64,000 bases of DNA. Origin: Stentor roeselii. Its lineage: Eukaryota; Ciliophora; Heterotrichea; Heterotrichida; Stentoridae. The notes under the pieces were generated by a model. The model did no database searches. It worked only from the letters and a program-made list of their open reading frames with translations, and was not told where the DNA came from. The translations under genes were made by a program, and so were the position numbers. The stretch is taken from positions 1 to 64,000 of the forward strand of contig RSEH01000225.1 in assembly GCA_006503475.1 (NCBI GenBank), written 5' to 3'. Positions 30,888 through 40,398 of this stretch are shown piece by piece. Each line of letters opens with the position of its first letter. The first letter of the stretch is position 1.

Positions 30888-33660
30888 CAGAGCTCTTATT
30901 CGATATAGATTATAAAAACCTAAATATTAAAACTAGATTATCCTAACCTATAAAGGAGCTGAAAGAATGATAACGTAACTCTTCGAAAAGGTTTATTCTT
31001 TCTTTATTATTCAGAAAGAATGAATTAATTACCCGATGTAGATTCTCTCTTGTGAATCTGAGTTCAGCCATAGATATTTTCCACCCTGAATGCTCATTAT
31101 ATCCAAAACTCACAACTCTTAAAACAAAGATCTTAAAACTTTTTTCCTCAATCAATTCATAAACAGCATAATTTTTTCTAAAAATTTGCAACAGTCCATC
31201 ATTAATACCAGAACCTTCACTTTTACTCCCTTGATTCTTTATTTCGATAATATAAACAATTTCATTAATTTTATCTAAACTCTCATCAGGGGTAATCTCA
31301 ATTTCAATTCTTTTATGATCATCTGTTTTTTTTTCTAAAATTACATTTAAACCTTTTTTATTAAGGTTTAAGTAAAGTAAACTTTGAAAAAAATACTCAG
31401 GATTTTCATCTGCTTTGAAGAAAGGAAGAGCATTTTCCTGAAAAACCTTTAAAAATTTTTCTGGGTTTTCGAATTCTTCTGGTTTAATGAAGACTTTAAA
31501 GAGATCATCTGAATGTCTCTTGAGCCAGATTCGATAAAGTTCAAATTTAATTTCATTATTTTGGATGTTGAATTTAAAGGTTTCAGGTATTCTCTTTAAA
31601 TATCCTGAATCTTGCATTATAGTCAAAAAAATATTTTCATTACTGGAAATTCCTCTTATATTTGTATCACTTTCAGAGTAGAACTCTACCATGTCTTCTT
31701 TGAATAAAGTGTCAATATATCTTTTGGTGGGAACTGTTTCTAATGAATTGAGAAATAGGGAAGGATAATCAGAAAAGCCCAATAGTTTTTAAAAGGATTT
31801 TCTGTGCCTTGAATTAAAGAATAAAGACAATTCATTACTGAAAAGGGATTATATATCATCTTATCATATATATTGTAACCATTATCACAGAGAGAAATCT
31901 TTTCTTTTAATTTTGTTTTGTTCAAATTTTTGTGGTATAGAGCATTTGCTTTATCAACTAATAAATCTATATCTGTTTCAGTAAATCCAAAATGTTCACT
32001 ATAACTTTTATCATATAGAGAATCATAACGAACATTATTCAGGCCAGAAAAACTACCATCTATTGGTATACAATTTACTCCAGTAAATATTGACAATTCA
32101 ATCAGTTTATTTTGATATTTAACAATACTAAACATATGAACAAAAAGATTGATACAGTACTCATATAATTCAGGACTCCCCATTTTGGCACTGATAAATG
32201 TTTTATCATATTCATCTATAAGTAAGATAGGTCTCTTATCATGGTGTATGTTTAAGGCTGTTAAAAGAGAATCAAGTCCATCAATAATATCATAGCATGT
32301 TGGGTTACGAAATTCATCATTTAAAATTTTTTCTAATAGATCGTTTCTAAGTATTCCAATTAATTTGTTTGATCTTAATAGATATTCATGCTTCTTTATC
32401 ATTTTTCTGAGTGGAACCATAAACGATTGATGTATTCCGTCATTAGTTTTTTCTATTATATCAACAAATGATAGATGAACCACTGGAACTGTACCTTGTA
32501 AATCAATCATTGAAGTTTTCTTTATTTCGTATGTAAATGGATTCTTGGAAATATTTTCTGAGGCAATAAGCATCTTTGAGAATTGTTCTTTCTTGATTTT
32601 ATCTTCTATAATCATCCCTTCTGGTGAAAAAGCTGGCTGAAAAAAACTCTCAATCATCTGCATGTTAAGAGATTTACCCCATCTACTTGGCCTAGTTATT
32701 TGAACTGTATCTTCACTCAGGATTTCCATAATAAAACGTGATTTATCCACGTATAAGAGATCAGGATTTTCAAGAATTGCTTCAAAGCTCTTAATATTCG
32801 GGATTATCTTCAGTGGAAGCTTCGAAGAACTATTACTTATGGTTGAGAACCTCTTTCTGATGACTTTTGAGCAAGACACTGCATTGCGACCCAGCCAAAA
32901 AAACATTATAAATATGTCTGACCATGAAAATTAATTATCTCTACCGTGAAGAATTTGATTTAAGTAGTGTTTAAAACTACCCTTATCTAGTTTTTTTTTA
33001 ATGATGATGATACTATCATAAGTATAAAATAATTATATCTAAACTTAAGACTTAAGAAGGATGATTATGCTTTATCACTTTCAGCTAAAATTTAAAGATT
33101 GAATTTATAGATTTACTTAATTTAGATTACCTAGTTATGATTTATCTCTTGTTTATTTTTACATAATAGGATAATATTATTACTTGTATCATTCCTTCTA
33201 ATTTCAAAATGGTATTATTACTTGATATCATTCCTTTTAATTTAAAAATGGTATTATTTCTTTAATTATTCCTTCTGATTCGAAGGTTTAAGATTTATAA
33301 AATTTTATTGATACTTTTTAGATTTTAAGCATAATTGAATTATCTCCTGCCTCATCTTAAGTATAGAAGGTATAATTTTAATGATTTCAGAAATTATCGA
33401 TATACTTTGGCTTCACTTTAGTTTAATTCTAAGTAAAATTTGTGAATTTTACTGTATGCCTTATTATATGTAAATATTTACGCTATTCTCTCCCTACTCA
33501 TTACAATTAAGTAAAGAAAAGTCATAGTTTACTCCAGGTTTCTCTGATATAAAAATTAATAAGTCAATTTCAATATCAGACTTCAGTTGCGCTGAATTAA
33601 AATTTGATCAACCCCCTGTATGATAAAATACTTACCTGTGAATGACCTGCATGATTAAAA
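30888..33660 (-). repeat. Repeat unit carrying ATPase/nuclease copy D
   Basis: Similarity to the units at 45300-48000 and 60690-63474 covers the gene, ~55-65 bp of 3' flank ending in AATAAGAGCT, and at least ~600 bp of 5' flank. The 5' flank includes the block AATGAGTAGGGAGAGAATAG on the minus strand near 33510. The unit sits directly downstream of unit C in the same orientation. Confidence 0.6.
30943..32906 (-). pseudogene. ATPase/nuclease copy D, one reading-frame break
   Basis: The MFFWLGRNAVSCSKVIRK start at 32906 opens a frame with Walker A (ITRPSRWGKSLN) and Walker B (ILLIDEYDKTF). The frame changes in the middle, just after the conserved NYWA block near 31785, and the rest (from SLETVPTK to the end at 30943) is open in another frame. 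No 15-nt GTA...AG intron can explain the switch. The nuclease-like part has VYIIEIKNQG, and the Asp position is Glu (RIEIEI). Apart from this break it looks well preserved, so inactivation is recent or the gene is expressed as two parts. Confidence 0.82.
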
Positions 33661-33704
33661 ACTGAGAGCAATAGATTTCTAAATTATAGATCATAATATA
33701 TTCT

Positions 33705-36082
33705 AAGAGATTTCAAAACTATATAAATTGCTAAACTAGACTATCTTATTACTGAAAGAAAACCTAGCTATATCTTTGAAGGCATTTTTCCATTTTTTAG
33801 AATCTTGAAACTTTGATCTGTATAACTCAATTACCTTCTTCATATTCTCTCTTGTAAATTTTAGTTCAACTATTGACATCTGCCACTTAAATGACTTTGT
33901 ATACCCAAAAGTCACAACCCTCAAAACTACAATTTTCAAATTTTCATTCTTATCCATTTCATTTTCAGCATAGTTTTTTAATAATATTTGAAACAGACCT
34001 TCATTAAAAACAAATTTTTTGCTATTTGTGCCTTTCAACTTAATTTCAATTATATAAACAGTATCTTCGAGTTTTTTTAAATCATTTAAAGGGTAAATCA
34101 CAAGGTCAGCATTTGTTCCAATCTTCGTGAGTTTTTCTTTTACTTCCATATTTTTTTTAATCAGACTAAGGTAAATTAGATTCTGAAAATAAGCTTTAGG
34201 GTCTGTTACCCCTTTTATGAATTTTAGAACTCTATTCTTAAATATTTTTAAAAATGTTTCTGGATTTTCGAATTCATCTTTGGAAATAATGCTTTTAAAG
34301 TAAATGTCTTTCACTCTATTGATCCATATTGGATTAAACTTTTCATAGTATTCACATCTTACTTCATTATTTGGAATTTTGTAATGATTGTCTTTATTTG
34401 CTTTAGTCAAATATCCTGCTTCCAGTAATGCTGTCAAAAAAGCCTGTTCATCAACTGAAATTTGATCTATTTCAGTTCCATCTTTAGGTTTGAACATCAC
34501 TTCACCTGCTTTGAATAGGTTTTCAATATAAAAACTAATAGGAACTTTATGTAGTGCATCAGTAAGTATACTATTATCCCCCGAGTTTGCCCAATAGTTT
34601 TGGTAAGGTTGATCTATTCCAGAAATGATTGCATAAATACAGTGCATTACTGAAAATGGATTGTATATCATTTTATTATTGATTTTATATCCGTTGTACA
34701 AGTTTGTGAATTTTTTTTTTGTATCTTCTTTATCAAACTTTTTGTGAGTAATTGAATGAGCTTTATCAATAAGACCATCAAGTTCTTTACTATTGAAGCC
34801 AAAATGTTCACCGTATTTTGTATTCCAAGCTGAATCATGGCGAATATTGGTCATTCTAGAGAAGAGGCTTTCTTTGGATATTCGAGTAACACCAGTAAAT
34901 ACAGATAGCTGAAGCAGTTGGCTATTGTCTTTGATGACCGAAAACAATACCTTATAGATTCTGAGGCAATAATTATACAAATCAAGATTCTTCTCTCTAA
35001 GATCGAGAAGTGTTCTGTCATACTCATCTATAAGTAAAATTGTTTTTTTATTATGGTGCTTATTTAATGCAATCAACAGTATTTCCAGGGTTTGAGCAAT
35101 CTCTGCTGTATTTAAACTGATACTTTCCTCAGTTATATATTTTCTGAGTAAATTTTTATAACCAGAGTGAGTAAATTTAAGTGATTGTAATAAATAAGAA
35201 TGTTTGTAAACTGCCTTACCGAGCATATATATTAATGATTGGTTTACCCCCTCTGTAGATAGCTCTTGGACATTAGTAAACGATAGAGAAACAACAGGAA
35301 CTGTACCTTGCAAATCAATAATTGCAGTTTTCTTATGTTCTTCTGTAATTGGATTATAGGACATAAATTCAGGGCCAATTAGCATCTTAGAAAATTTTTG
35401 TTTCTTCACTTTATCCTCTATAATCAGACCTTCTGGTGAAAAAACTGGTTGGAAAAAACTCTCAATCATCTTGATATTAAGAGATTTTCCCCATCTCCTT
35501 GGTCTAGTTAATGCAACTGTGCTTTCTGTTATAATATCTTTTATCAGAAGTGATTTATCTACATGAATCAGATTATCTGTGAGTACTTCCTCGAAACTTT
35601 GATAATTCGGAATCATATTAGTTGAAAGATTTAAAAAGCTATCATCAGCTGTTGAAAACCTCTTTCTGATGACTTTCAAGGAAGACACTGCATTCCTACA
35701 CTGCCAAAAAAACATTATAAATATGTCTATTAAGTAAATTAATAAACTCTACCATGAAGAAGTCCACATAAGTAGTAATGGATTGTTTCAGACTTATCCT
35801 TTTCTGGTTTTACTTAATAATTATTTGATCTTTTCATAAAGCCTTAAATAATTCTTATTTGTCTGAACACTTAAGGAAGGTGGTATTTGAAATTTTTCCT
35901 AAAAATTATCTATGATAAAAAGAATTAATCTTCTTAAGTTATTCAGATTTTCTTATTGAGAGATTTATTTAAAACTAAAGCGTTTGGGTTTTTGAATCAC
36001 TTTTTTGTAATAGAGAAACTTTTAAAATTTTAAAGTTTCGGATTATTATTCGATTTTTAGCTTTTTTCATCTAAGTAATCCT
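33705..36082 (-). repeat. Repeat unit carrying ATPase/nuclease copy C
   Basis: This unit matches the unit at 11362-13752 along ~370 bp of 5' flank, the gene and ~30 bp of 3' flank. Boundaries are set by loss of similarity near 36082 (CTTAGATGAAAA on minus) and 33705. The 3' end is within ~50 bp of the 5' flank of unit D, so C and D form a tandem pair. Confidence 0.65.
33736..35715 (-). CDS. AAA-ATPase-like / PD-(D/E)XK nuclease-like protein, copy C (intact)
   Basis: A 659-residue protein related to copy B along its length. N-terminus MFFWQCRNAVSSLKVIRK then RFSTADD is presequence-like. Walker A is RPRRWGKSLN, Walker B ILLIDEYDRTL. The C-terminal nuclease-like domain reads NADLVIYPLND ... YIIEIKLKG, so this copy keeps an Asp at the position expected for the catalytic D of a D-(x)n-E-x-K nuclease, unlike copies A and B. 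The coding frame is complete from ATG to TAG. It is the best candidate for an active enzyme in the window. Confidence 0.9.
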   Translation of the reverse strand: MFFWQCRNAVSSLKVIRKRFSTADDSFLNLSTNMIPNYQSFEEVLTDNLIHVDKSLLIKDIITESTVALTRPRRWGKSLNIKMIESFFQPVFSPEGLIIEDKVKKQKFSKMLIGPEFMSYNPITEEHKKTAIIDLQGTVPVVSLSFTNVQELSTEGVNQSLIYMLGKAVYKHSYLLQSLKFTHSGYKNLLRKYITEESISLNTAEIAQTLEILLIALNKHHNKKTILLIDEYDRTLLDLREKNLDLYNYCLRIYKVLFSVIKDNSQLLQLSVFTGVTRISKESLFSRMTNIRHDSAWNTKYGEHFGFNSKELDGLIDKAHSITHKKFDKEDTKKKFTNLYNGYKINNKMIYNPFSVMHCIYAIISGIDQPYQNYWANSGDNSILTDALHKVPISFYIENLFKAGEVMFKPKDGTEIDQISVDEQAFLTALLEAGYLTKANKDNHYKIPNNEVRCEYYEKFNPIWINRVKDIYFKSIISKDEFENPETFLKIFKNRVLKFIKGVTDPKAYFQNLIYLSLIKKNMEVKEKLTKIGTNADLVIYPLNDLKKLEDTVYIIEIKLKGTNSKKFVFNEGLFQILLKNYAENEMDKNENLKIVVLRVVTFGYTKSFKWQMSIVELKFTRENMKKVIELYRSKFQDSKKWKNAFKDIARFSFSNKIV

Positions 36083-38112
36083 TACAAGTTTTCACCAAAC
36101 AATCTCCAATGAAAAAACTTTGATCCTAACATTTTCAAGCATTTCAAGAGATGTTCACAATTTGTTAAATACACCCAATCAGACTAGAGTAAGTAGAATC
36201 CCTAAACAACTACGCAAAAATGAACTACAGAACAATTCAGAAGCTGAATTAATCGAATAAATCAGAAAATATCCAGATCAACGGCAGCACCTCCTGTATG
36301 CATGGCCTAAAAGTATCTAAACAAGAGCGATATCCAAAAGTAAGGAAGCCAGTCTTAAATAAATCAGTGCTAGCAGATCATGAGAACCCAAAAGATATCA
36401 AAATCTTGAAGACCCTAATCGGAGTAGGACTGATTATGTACAAGGAATATCATAAAAGTTTCAAAGGAAAGATTAAGTAATATTATCAGAGGACTAAAAT
36501 CGAAAGAACTCAAAGATTATTATAAGTCACTTCTGTCGCTAAAACTGGTTAGAATGGTGGGAATGTTTAAAGCAAGGCGATTGAATTTCCAATGTCCGAG
36601 ACATTTAATCTCTGCAATAACCAAAATTAATAATATATAAATTTCAAGAAAACTCTAAAATGAGACTTGATGAGATCATCGAAATAACTATTGAAGAATA
36701 AGAAGTTTTTACTAAATCAAAAAGTATTGAGGCATTTCAAGTGCAAACAAGGCAGGACTGAGCTAAAGCAGTCAGAAAGCATCACATCCACCAAAAATGA
36801 TGAAAAAAGTGAATTTTGTGAGCTTTTATTCATTCAAGAGGATCTGAGTTGTCTAGGTTGTTGAAATGTCATCAGAAGAGTGCCTTCTAGAATAGCAACA
36901 TCTAAGACTTCTCAAAATTCATGATGGTTGGATAGTCGCAGAACTGAATCAAAATACATAAAAAACCTTTTTTCAGCTACTTAATTCACGTTAAAGTCGT
37001 AAAAAATGTTTTAACTATTCGTTCAGTTAAGGACTGAAAACAAGATTTTCCACTAAAAAAACTACAAAGAAGGAATATTTGGAAAAGCTATCATTTTTCT
37101 TAAATTTTAAATACATCTTTATTTTTAACAGTAGTTTTAAGCTCGAATTATTTTTATTATTTTGGGAAATGTGGAATTTAAATGCTGTATCTTTAGATGT
37201 CTTTTTAAGACTCTTGTGCTCGAATTATTGAGAACAGGCTGTTATTGTTTTAGAATTTTTGAGTGGCTTCTCTGCTGAAGAATATGTTGACCAAGCGCTT
37301 CTTGTTTCTGTAAACTTTTGGTAAACGCGGTTCTTGAGATTCTTTGAATTTGAGAAGAGAATGAAGAATTAATTTCCTAAAGGAAGGACTGAAAGCAACA
37401 GCATTATTGATATGTCTTTAATTTTCATTAGTTCGAGGATTATTTTGAGGTTTTAAATTATAGGAATTCATCGATATAGAAATTATAAGTTTTTAATAAG
37501 TTATAGAATAAAATATCATCATATAATATTTACTCTAAATTGAAAAATCCTTCTGATTTTCTTTAATTCCTTCAGGTGAAATCCCGCTATAATCACCCAA
37601 GAAGCTCCTATAAAGTATGCAAGCCATAATCAACCTTAAAACTTTCATATCCTTCAAATCTTCTAAAAATATTCCTCAAAAACACAAACAGCAATCTCAT
37701 TCCTTCCATTCATGCTTTCCCAATCATTTAAATAGATTTTGATATTAATCTTCAAAGTTTAAATCAAATTTATATCAAAACATTTCCTTATCAACTCAAT
37801 CTCGGAAAAAACTTTCTCTTCTTATAGGACCACCTCCAAGTTGAAGGATTTTTCATAAATCAGAATTTTATCCCTTCGCCCACAACAATCAATGGTTCCT
37901 TAAATCATGAGTCCTCATCAGCTTTGAAGATTTCCGCGATTTGATTATTTCGCATCACGTTTTGCTTTTACTGAATTTTATTTGAAAAATAATTATTTAA
38001 GTCTTTCAATCTTTAATAGTTCTTTGTATACTGATGGCAAGGCTTCTTGGTGGAAGAGGGAATTTTGCGATGAGTTGCATAAATTTTTTAAGTATTTCTT
38101 TGGATACTAAAC
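36083..38112. other. Gene-poor region with decayed coding
   Basis: 36180-36600 on plus holds a broken protein-like stretch, including a 60-codon piece at 36298-36480 (VLADHENPKDIKILKTLIGV) preceded by shorter pieces in the same frame. 37560-37720 on minus shows another (RRFEGYESFKVDYGLHTL). Neither is assignable. 37140-37500 and 37990-38112 look plain. The last ~30 bp precede the TTLL start. Confidence 0.4.
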
Positions 38113-39759
38113 ATGGAAATCAAAACTAAAGTCAAGAAGAAACCTGTCATTGTGTGCAATGTCGCCTTCACTCAGTACCCTGTTGTCAAGCATGTCACTG
38201 AAAAAATTCTAGGGTGGAAGCTAACAGAAGATGAAAAGGATGAAAAATGGGATTTGCTGTGGACAGACCATGCGGTTCCACCAGAGCGTTTATCAAAAAT
38301 GCAACATTACCAAAAAATTAATCACTTTCCAGGAATGTATTCAATTTCTAGAAAAAACTACTTAGCTATGAATCTTTCAAAATTAAAGAAAAAGTTCCAA
38401 GATGATTACAATTTTTATCCGAAGACCTGGCTTTATCCATCCGACTCAGCAGAAATAAAAACTTTCCTTCAATCCACCAAAGACGGATTTTTAATAGTGA
38501 AACCCGAAGCATCCTGCCAAGGAAGAGGTATATTTTTAACGAAAAGATTTGAAAATATTGATATTAATGGAAAATTCGTTGTACAAGAATACATGAAAAA
38601 TCCTTTTTTGATAGACGGTCTGAAGTTCGACCTAAGAATATACGTCTTAGTGACCGGTTGCAGTCCTTTACGCATTTTCGTCCATGAAGACGGCCTAACT
38701 CGTTTAGCGACTCAAGAATACCTAAAGCCAAACGCGAGCAATATTGAAGACATGTGGATGCACCTTACCAACTACGCAGTAAACAAAAACAACCCGAATT
38801 TCATTCAAAACGAAAACAAAGGACACAAAAGGTCACTCAAGTCAACATTCGAGTACCTTCAACAAGCAGGCTTCGATGTCGAGTTACTAAAAAACCAAAT
38901 CGACGACGCCATCATTAAAACTCTTTGTTCTATTCAACCAACACTTTCACATCATTACAAATCTTGCCAACCTGAAGACCTTTCAAACTCAATGTGCTTT
39001 GAACTACTTGGATTTGATGTGATTCTTGATAATAAAGCGAAACCTTTTATCTTAGAAGTCAATCATACTCCTTCTTTTTCTACTGACTCTCCTCTTGACT
39101 GGAAAATTAAAAGTAAAGTCATTAGAGACTCTTTAGTTCTTATGAATGTCACTGCAAGGGAACGAAAAGCTTTTCTGAAAAAACAAAAAGAATTGATTTT
39201 TAAAAGAGCTGTTAGTGGAAAAGTTGAAAAAGAAAGCAAAGAAGATAAAGGTATTCGGGCTTTGCATTTAAAAGAAAAAAGAGATGATTGGGAAAATAGA
39301 CATCTTGGAAAGTTTAGGAAAATTTTTAATGGAAATGAAGAAAAATATCAAAAGTTTCTTGATTTTGCCGATCAGGTTTATCAGGATATGACTGGGGCAA
39401 ATCTTTCTAGGAATAAAAAGTTTTTGAATGAAAAAAATTTAAAAAGTCCCAGGAAATTGACGAAAATTGACTCGAATGTTAGGGATCGATGCAACTCGAT
39501 ACCGATGAATGAATCGAAACTTAGGTCTGCGGTTTTTGAGAGATTGTCAAAACCTTCTATCAAGAAGTTTAAAAGCAGTAATTCACCACTTTTGCCACCA
39601 TTGATTTACTATGACGAAGAAAAGTTACATCAAAAATACTTCTACTCAACCCGAATCCCCTACACTTATTCAGAAAATAAAAGAGACTTTAAATTAACCC
39701 CAGAAATCCGACCTCCAAGACTGTTTAACTTCCAACTATTCAAAACATTTGCTGAATAA
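38113..39759 (+). CDS. Tubulin-tyrosine-ligase-like (TTLL) glutamylase
   Basis: A 548-residue protein with the TTL ATP-grasp catalytic domain at residues ~60-350. Visible blocks are FPGMYSISRKNYLA, FLIVKPEASCQGRGIFL (ATP-binding Lys and Gly-rich loop), VVQEYMKNPFLIDGLKFDLRIYVLVTG, HLTNYAVNK, and CFELLGFDVILDNKAKPFILEVNHTPSFSTDSPLD (Mg/ATP-binding E-x-N). The FDVILD...EVNHTPSF wording is typical of the TTLL6/TTLL13/TTLL4/TTLL5 polyglutamylase side rather than glycylases. It would add Glu side chains to axonemal tubulin. The C-terminal ~190 residues are basic and coil-like, probably for microtubule binding. The stop codon ends at 39759, directly abutting the stop of the next, convergent gene. 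Confidence 0.92.
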   Translation: MEIKTKVKKKPVIVCNVAFTQYPVVKHVTEKILGWKLTEDEKDEKWDLLWTDHAVPPERLSKMQHYQKINHFPGMYSISRKNYLAMNLSKLKKKFQDDYNFYPKTWLYPSDSAEIKTFLQSTKDGFLIVKPEASCQGRGIFLTKRFENIDINGKFVVQEYMKNPFLIDGLKFDLRIYVLVTGCSPLRIFVHEDGLTRLATQEYLKPNASNIEDMWMHLTNYAVNKNNPNFIQNENKGHKRSLKSTFEYLQQAGFDVELLKNQIDDAIIKTLCSIQPTLSHHYKSCQPEDLSNSMCFELLGFDVILDNKAKPFILEVNHTPSFSTDSPLDWKIKSKVIRDSLVLMNVTARERKAFLKKQKELIFKRAVSGKVEKESKEDKGIRALHLKEKRDDWENRHLGKFRKIFNGNEEKYQKFLDFADQVYQDMTGANLSRNKKFLNEKNLKSPRKLTKIDSNVRDRCNSIPMNESKLRSAVFERLSKPSIKKFKSSNSPLLPPLIYYDEEKLHQKYFYSTRIPYTYSENKRDFKLTPEIRPPRLFNFQLFKTFAE

Positions 39760-40347
39760 TTATAATCCTTGCTTATAACAATTTCTAAGGTAATCAGAGT
39801 TTATTTCTTGTTTAACTGGAGTTTCGCTTCTTCGAGAGTAGTAAGATCTTTCTCCGAACCCGAATGAAATGTTTTTAAATGCTGTGTTTTGCATTAGTTT
39901 AGGAATGTAAAGATTTGGTGATGGGCTTTGGTTGTACTTTGAGAAGACTAGCTTTGGCCGAAATGAAAATTTTGGAGAATCTGCACCGACTAGGGCTGTT
40001 ACTTCATAAGTGCCTGGTCCTGGTGACGGGTCAATCAATTTAAAATTTCTAAAAGGTGAGTCCTTCTTCATCTTGGGTCCAATAGTTTGATTAAAACTGG
40101 AAGGCACATTATAAGTCCCAGGAGCAGGAGAAACACTTCTATTCTGAGTAGGATTCCAGCGTTTTCCATATCCCTGACTAGGAGCCCTTTGACTAAGAGT
40201 AGTAGGCAACTGTACAAACTGACTTCCTTCCCCTTTCTGAACATTTCTAAATCTCTCCGCCCTAGAAAAGCTATAAACTAAACTTTTCTGATTCCTAAGG
40301 CTAACAGCGCTTTCACCAAAAACATAACAATTACCCCTTTCACTCAT
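39760..40347 (-). CDS. STPGR (sperm-tail PG-rich / SHIPPO repeat) protein
   Basis: A 195-residue protein with several PG-rich repeats: SPAPGTYNVPSSF (~residue 73), PSPGPGTYEV (~residue 108), SPSPNLYIPKLM (~residue 140). Repeats of this type occur in ODF3/STPG/CFAP proteins that line or enter ciliary doublet microtubules. The gene is convergent with the TTLL gene with no base between the two stop codons, and divergent from the MSP-protein gene with 51 bp between start codons. The context therefore supports a ciliary role. TAA stop; ATG at 40345-40347. Confidence 0.85.
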   Translation of the reverse strand: MSERGNCYVFGESAVSLRNQKSLVYSFSRAERFRNVQKGEGSQFVQLPTTLSQRAPSQGYGKRWNPTQNRSVSPAPGTYNVPSSFNQTIGPKMKKDSPFRNFKLIDPSPGPGTYEVTALVGADSPKFSFRPKLVFSKYNQSPSPNLYIPKLMQNTAFKNISFGFGERSYYSRRSETPVKQEINSDYLRNCYKQGL

Positions 40348-40398
40348 AACAATAATAAACTACTAAAAATTCTTCTCATTCCTCATAACTGTATAAAT
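40348..40398. promoter_or_regulatory. 51-bp bidirectional spacer between two ciliary genes
   Basis: The whole distance between the start codons of the STPGR gene (minus) and the CFAP65-like gene (plus) is 51 bp and almost free of G. It must hold both 5' leaders and a shared or overlapping promoter, unless regulatory sequence lies inside the genes. This favours co-expression. Confidence 0.6.

Noticed and set aside
31740-31790. Possible 15-nt intron at the frame break of ATPase/nuclease copy D
   Set aside because: The sense-strand sequence around the break (AACTATTGGGCTTTTCTGATT) has no GTA...AG pair at 15-16 nt spacing, so a frame break is the simpler reading.
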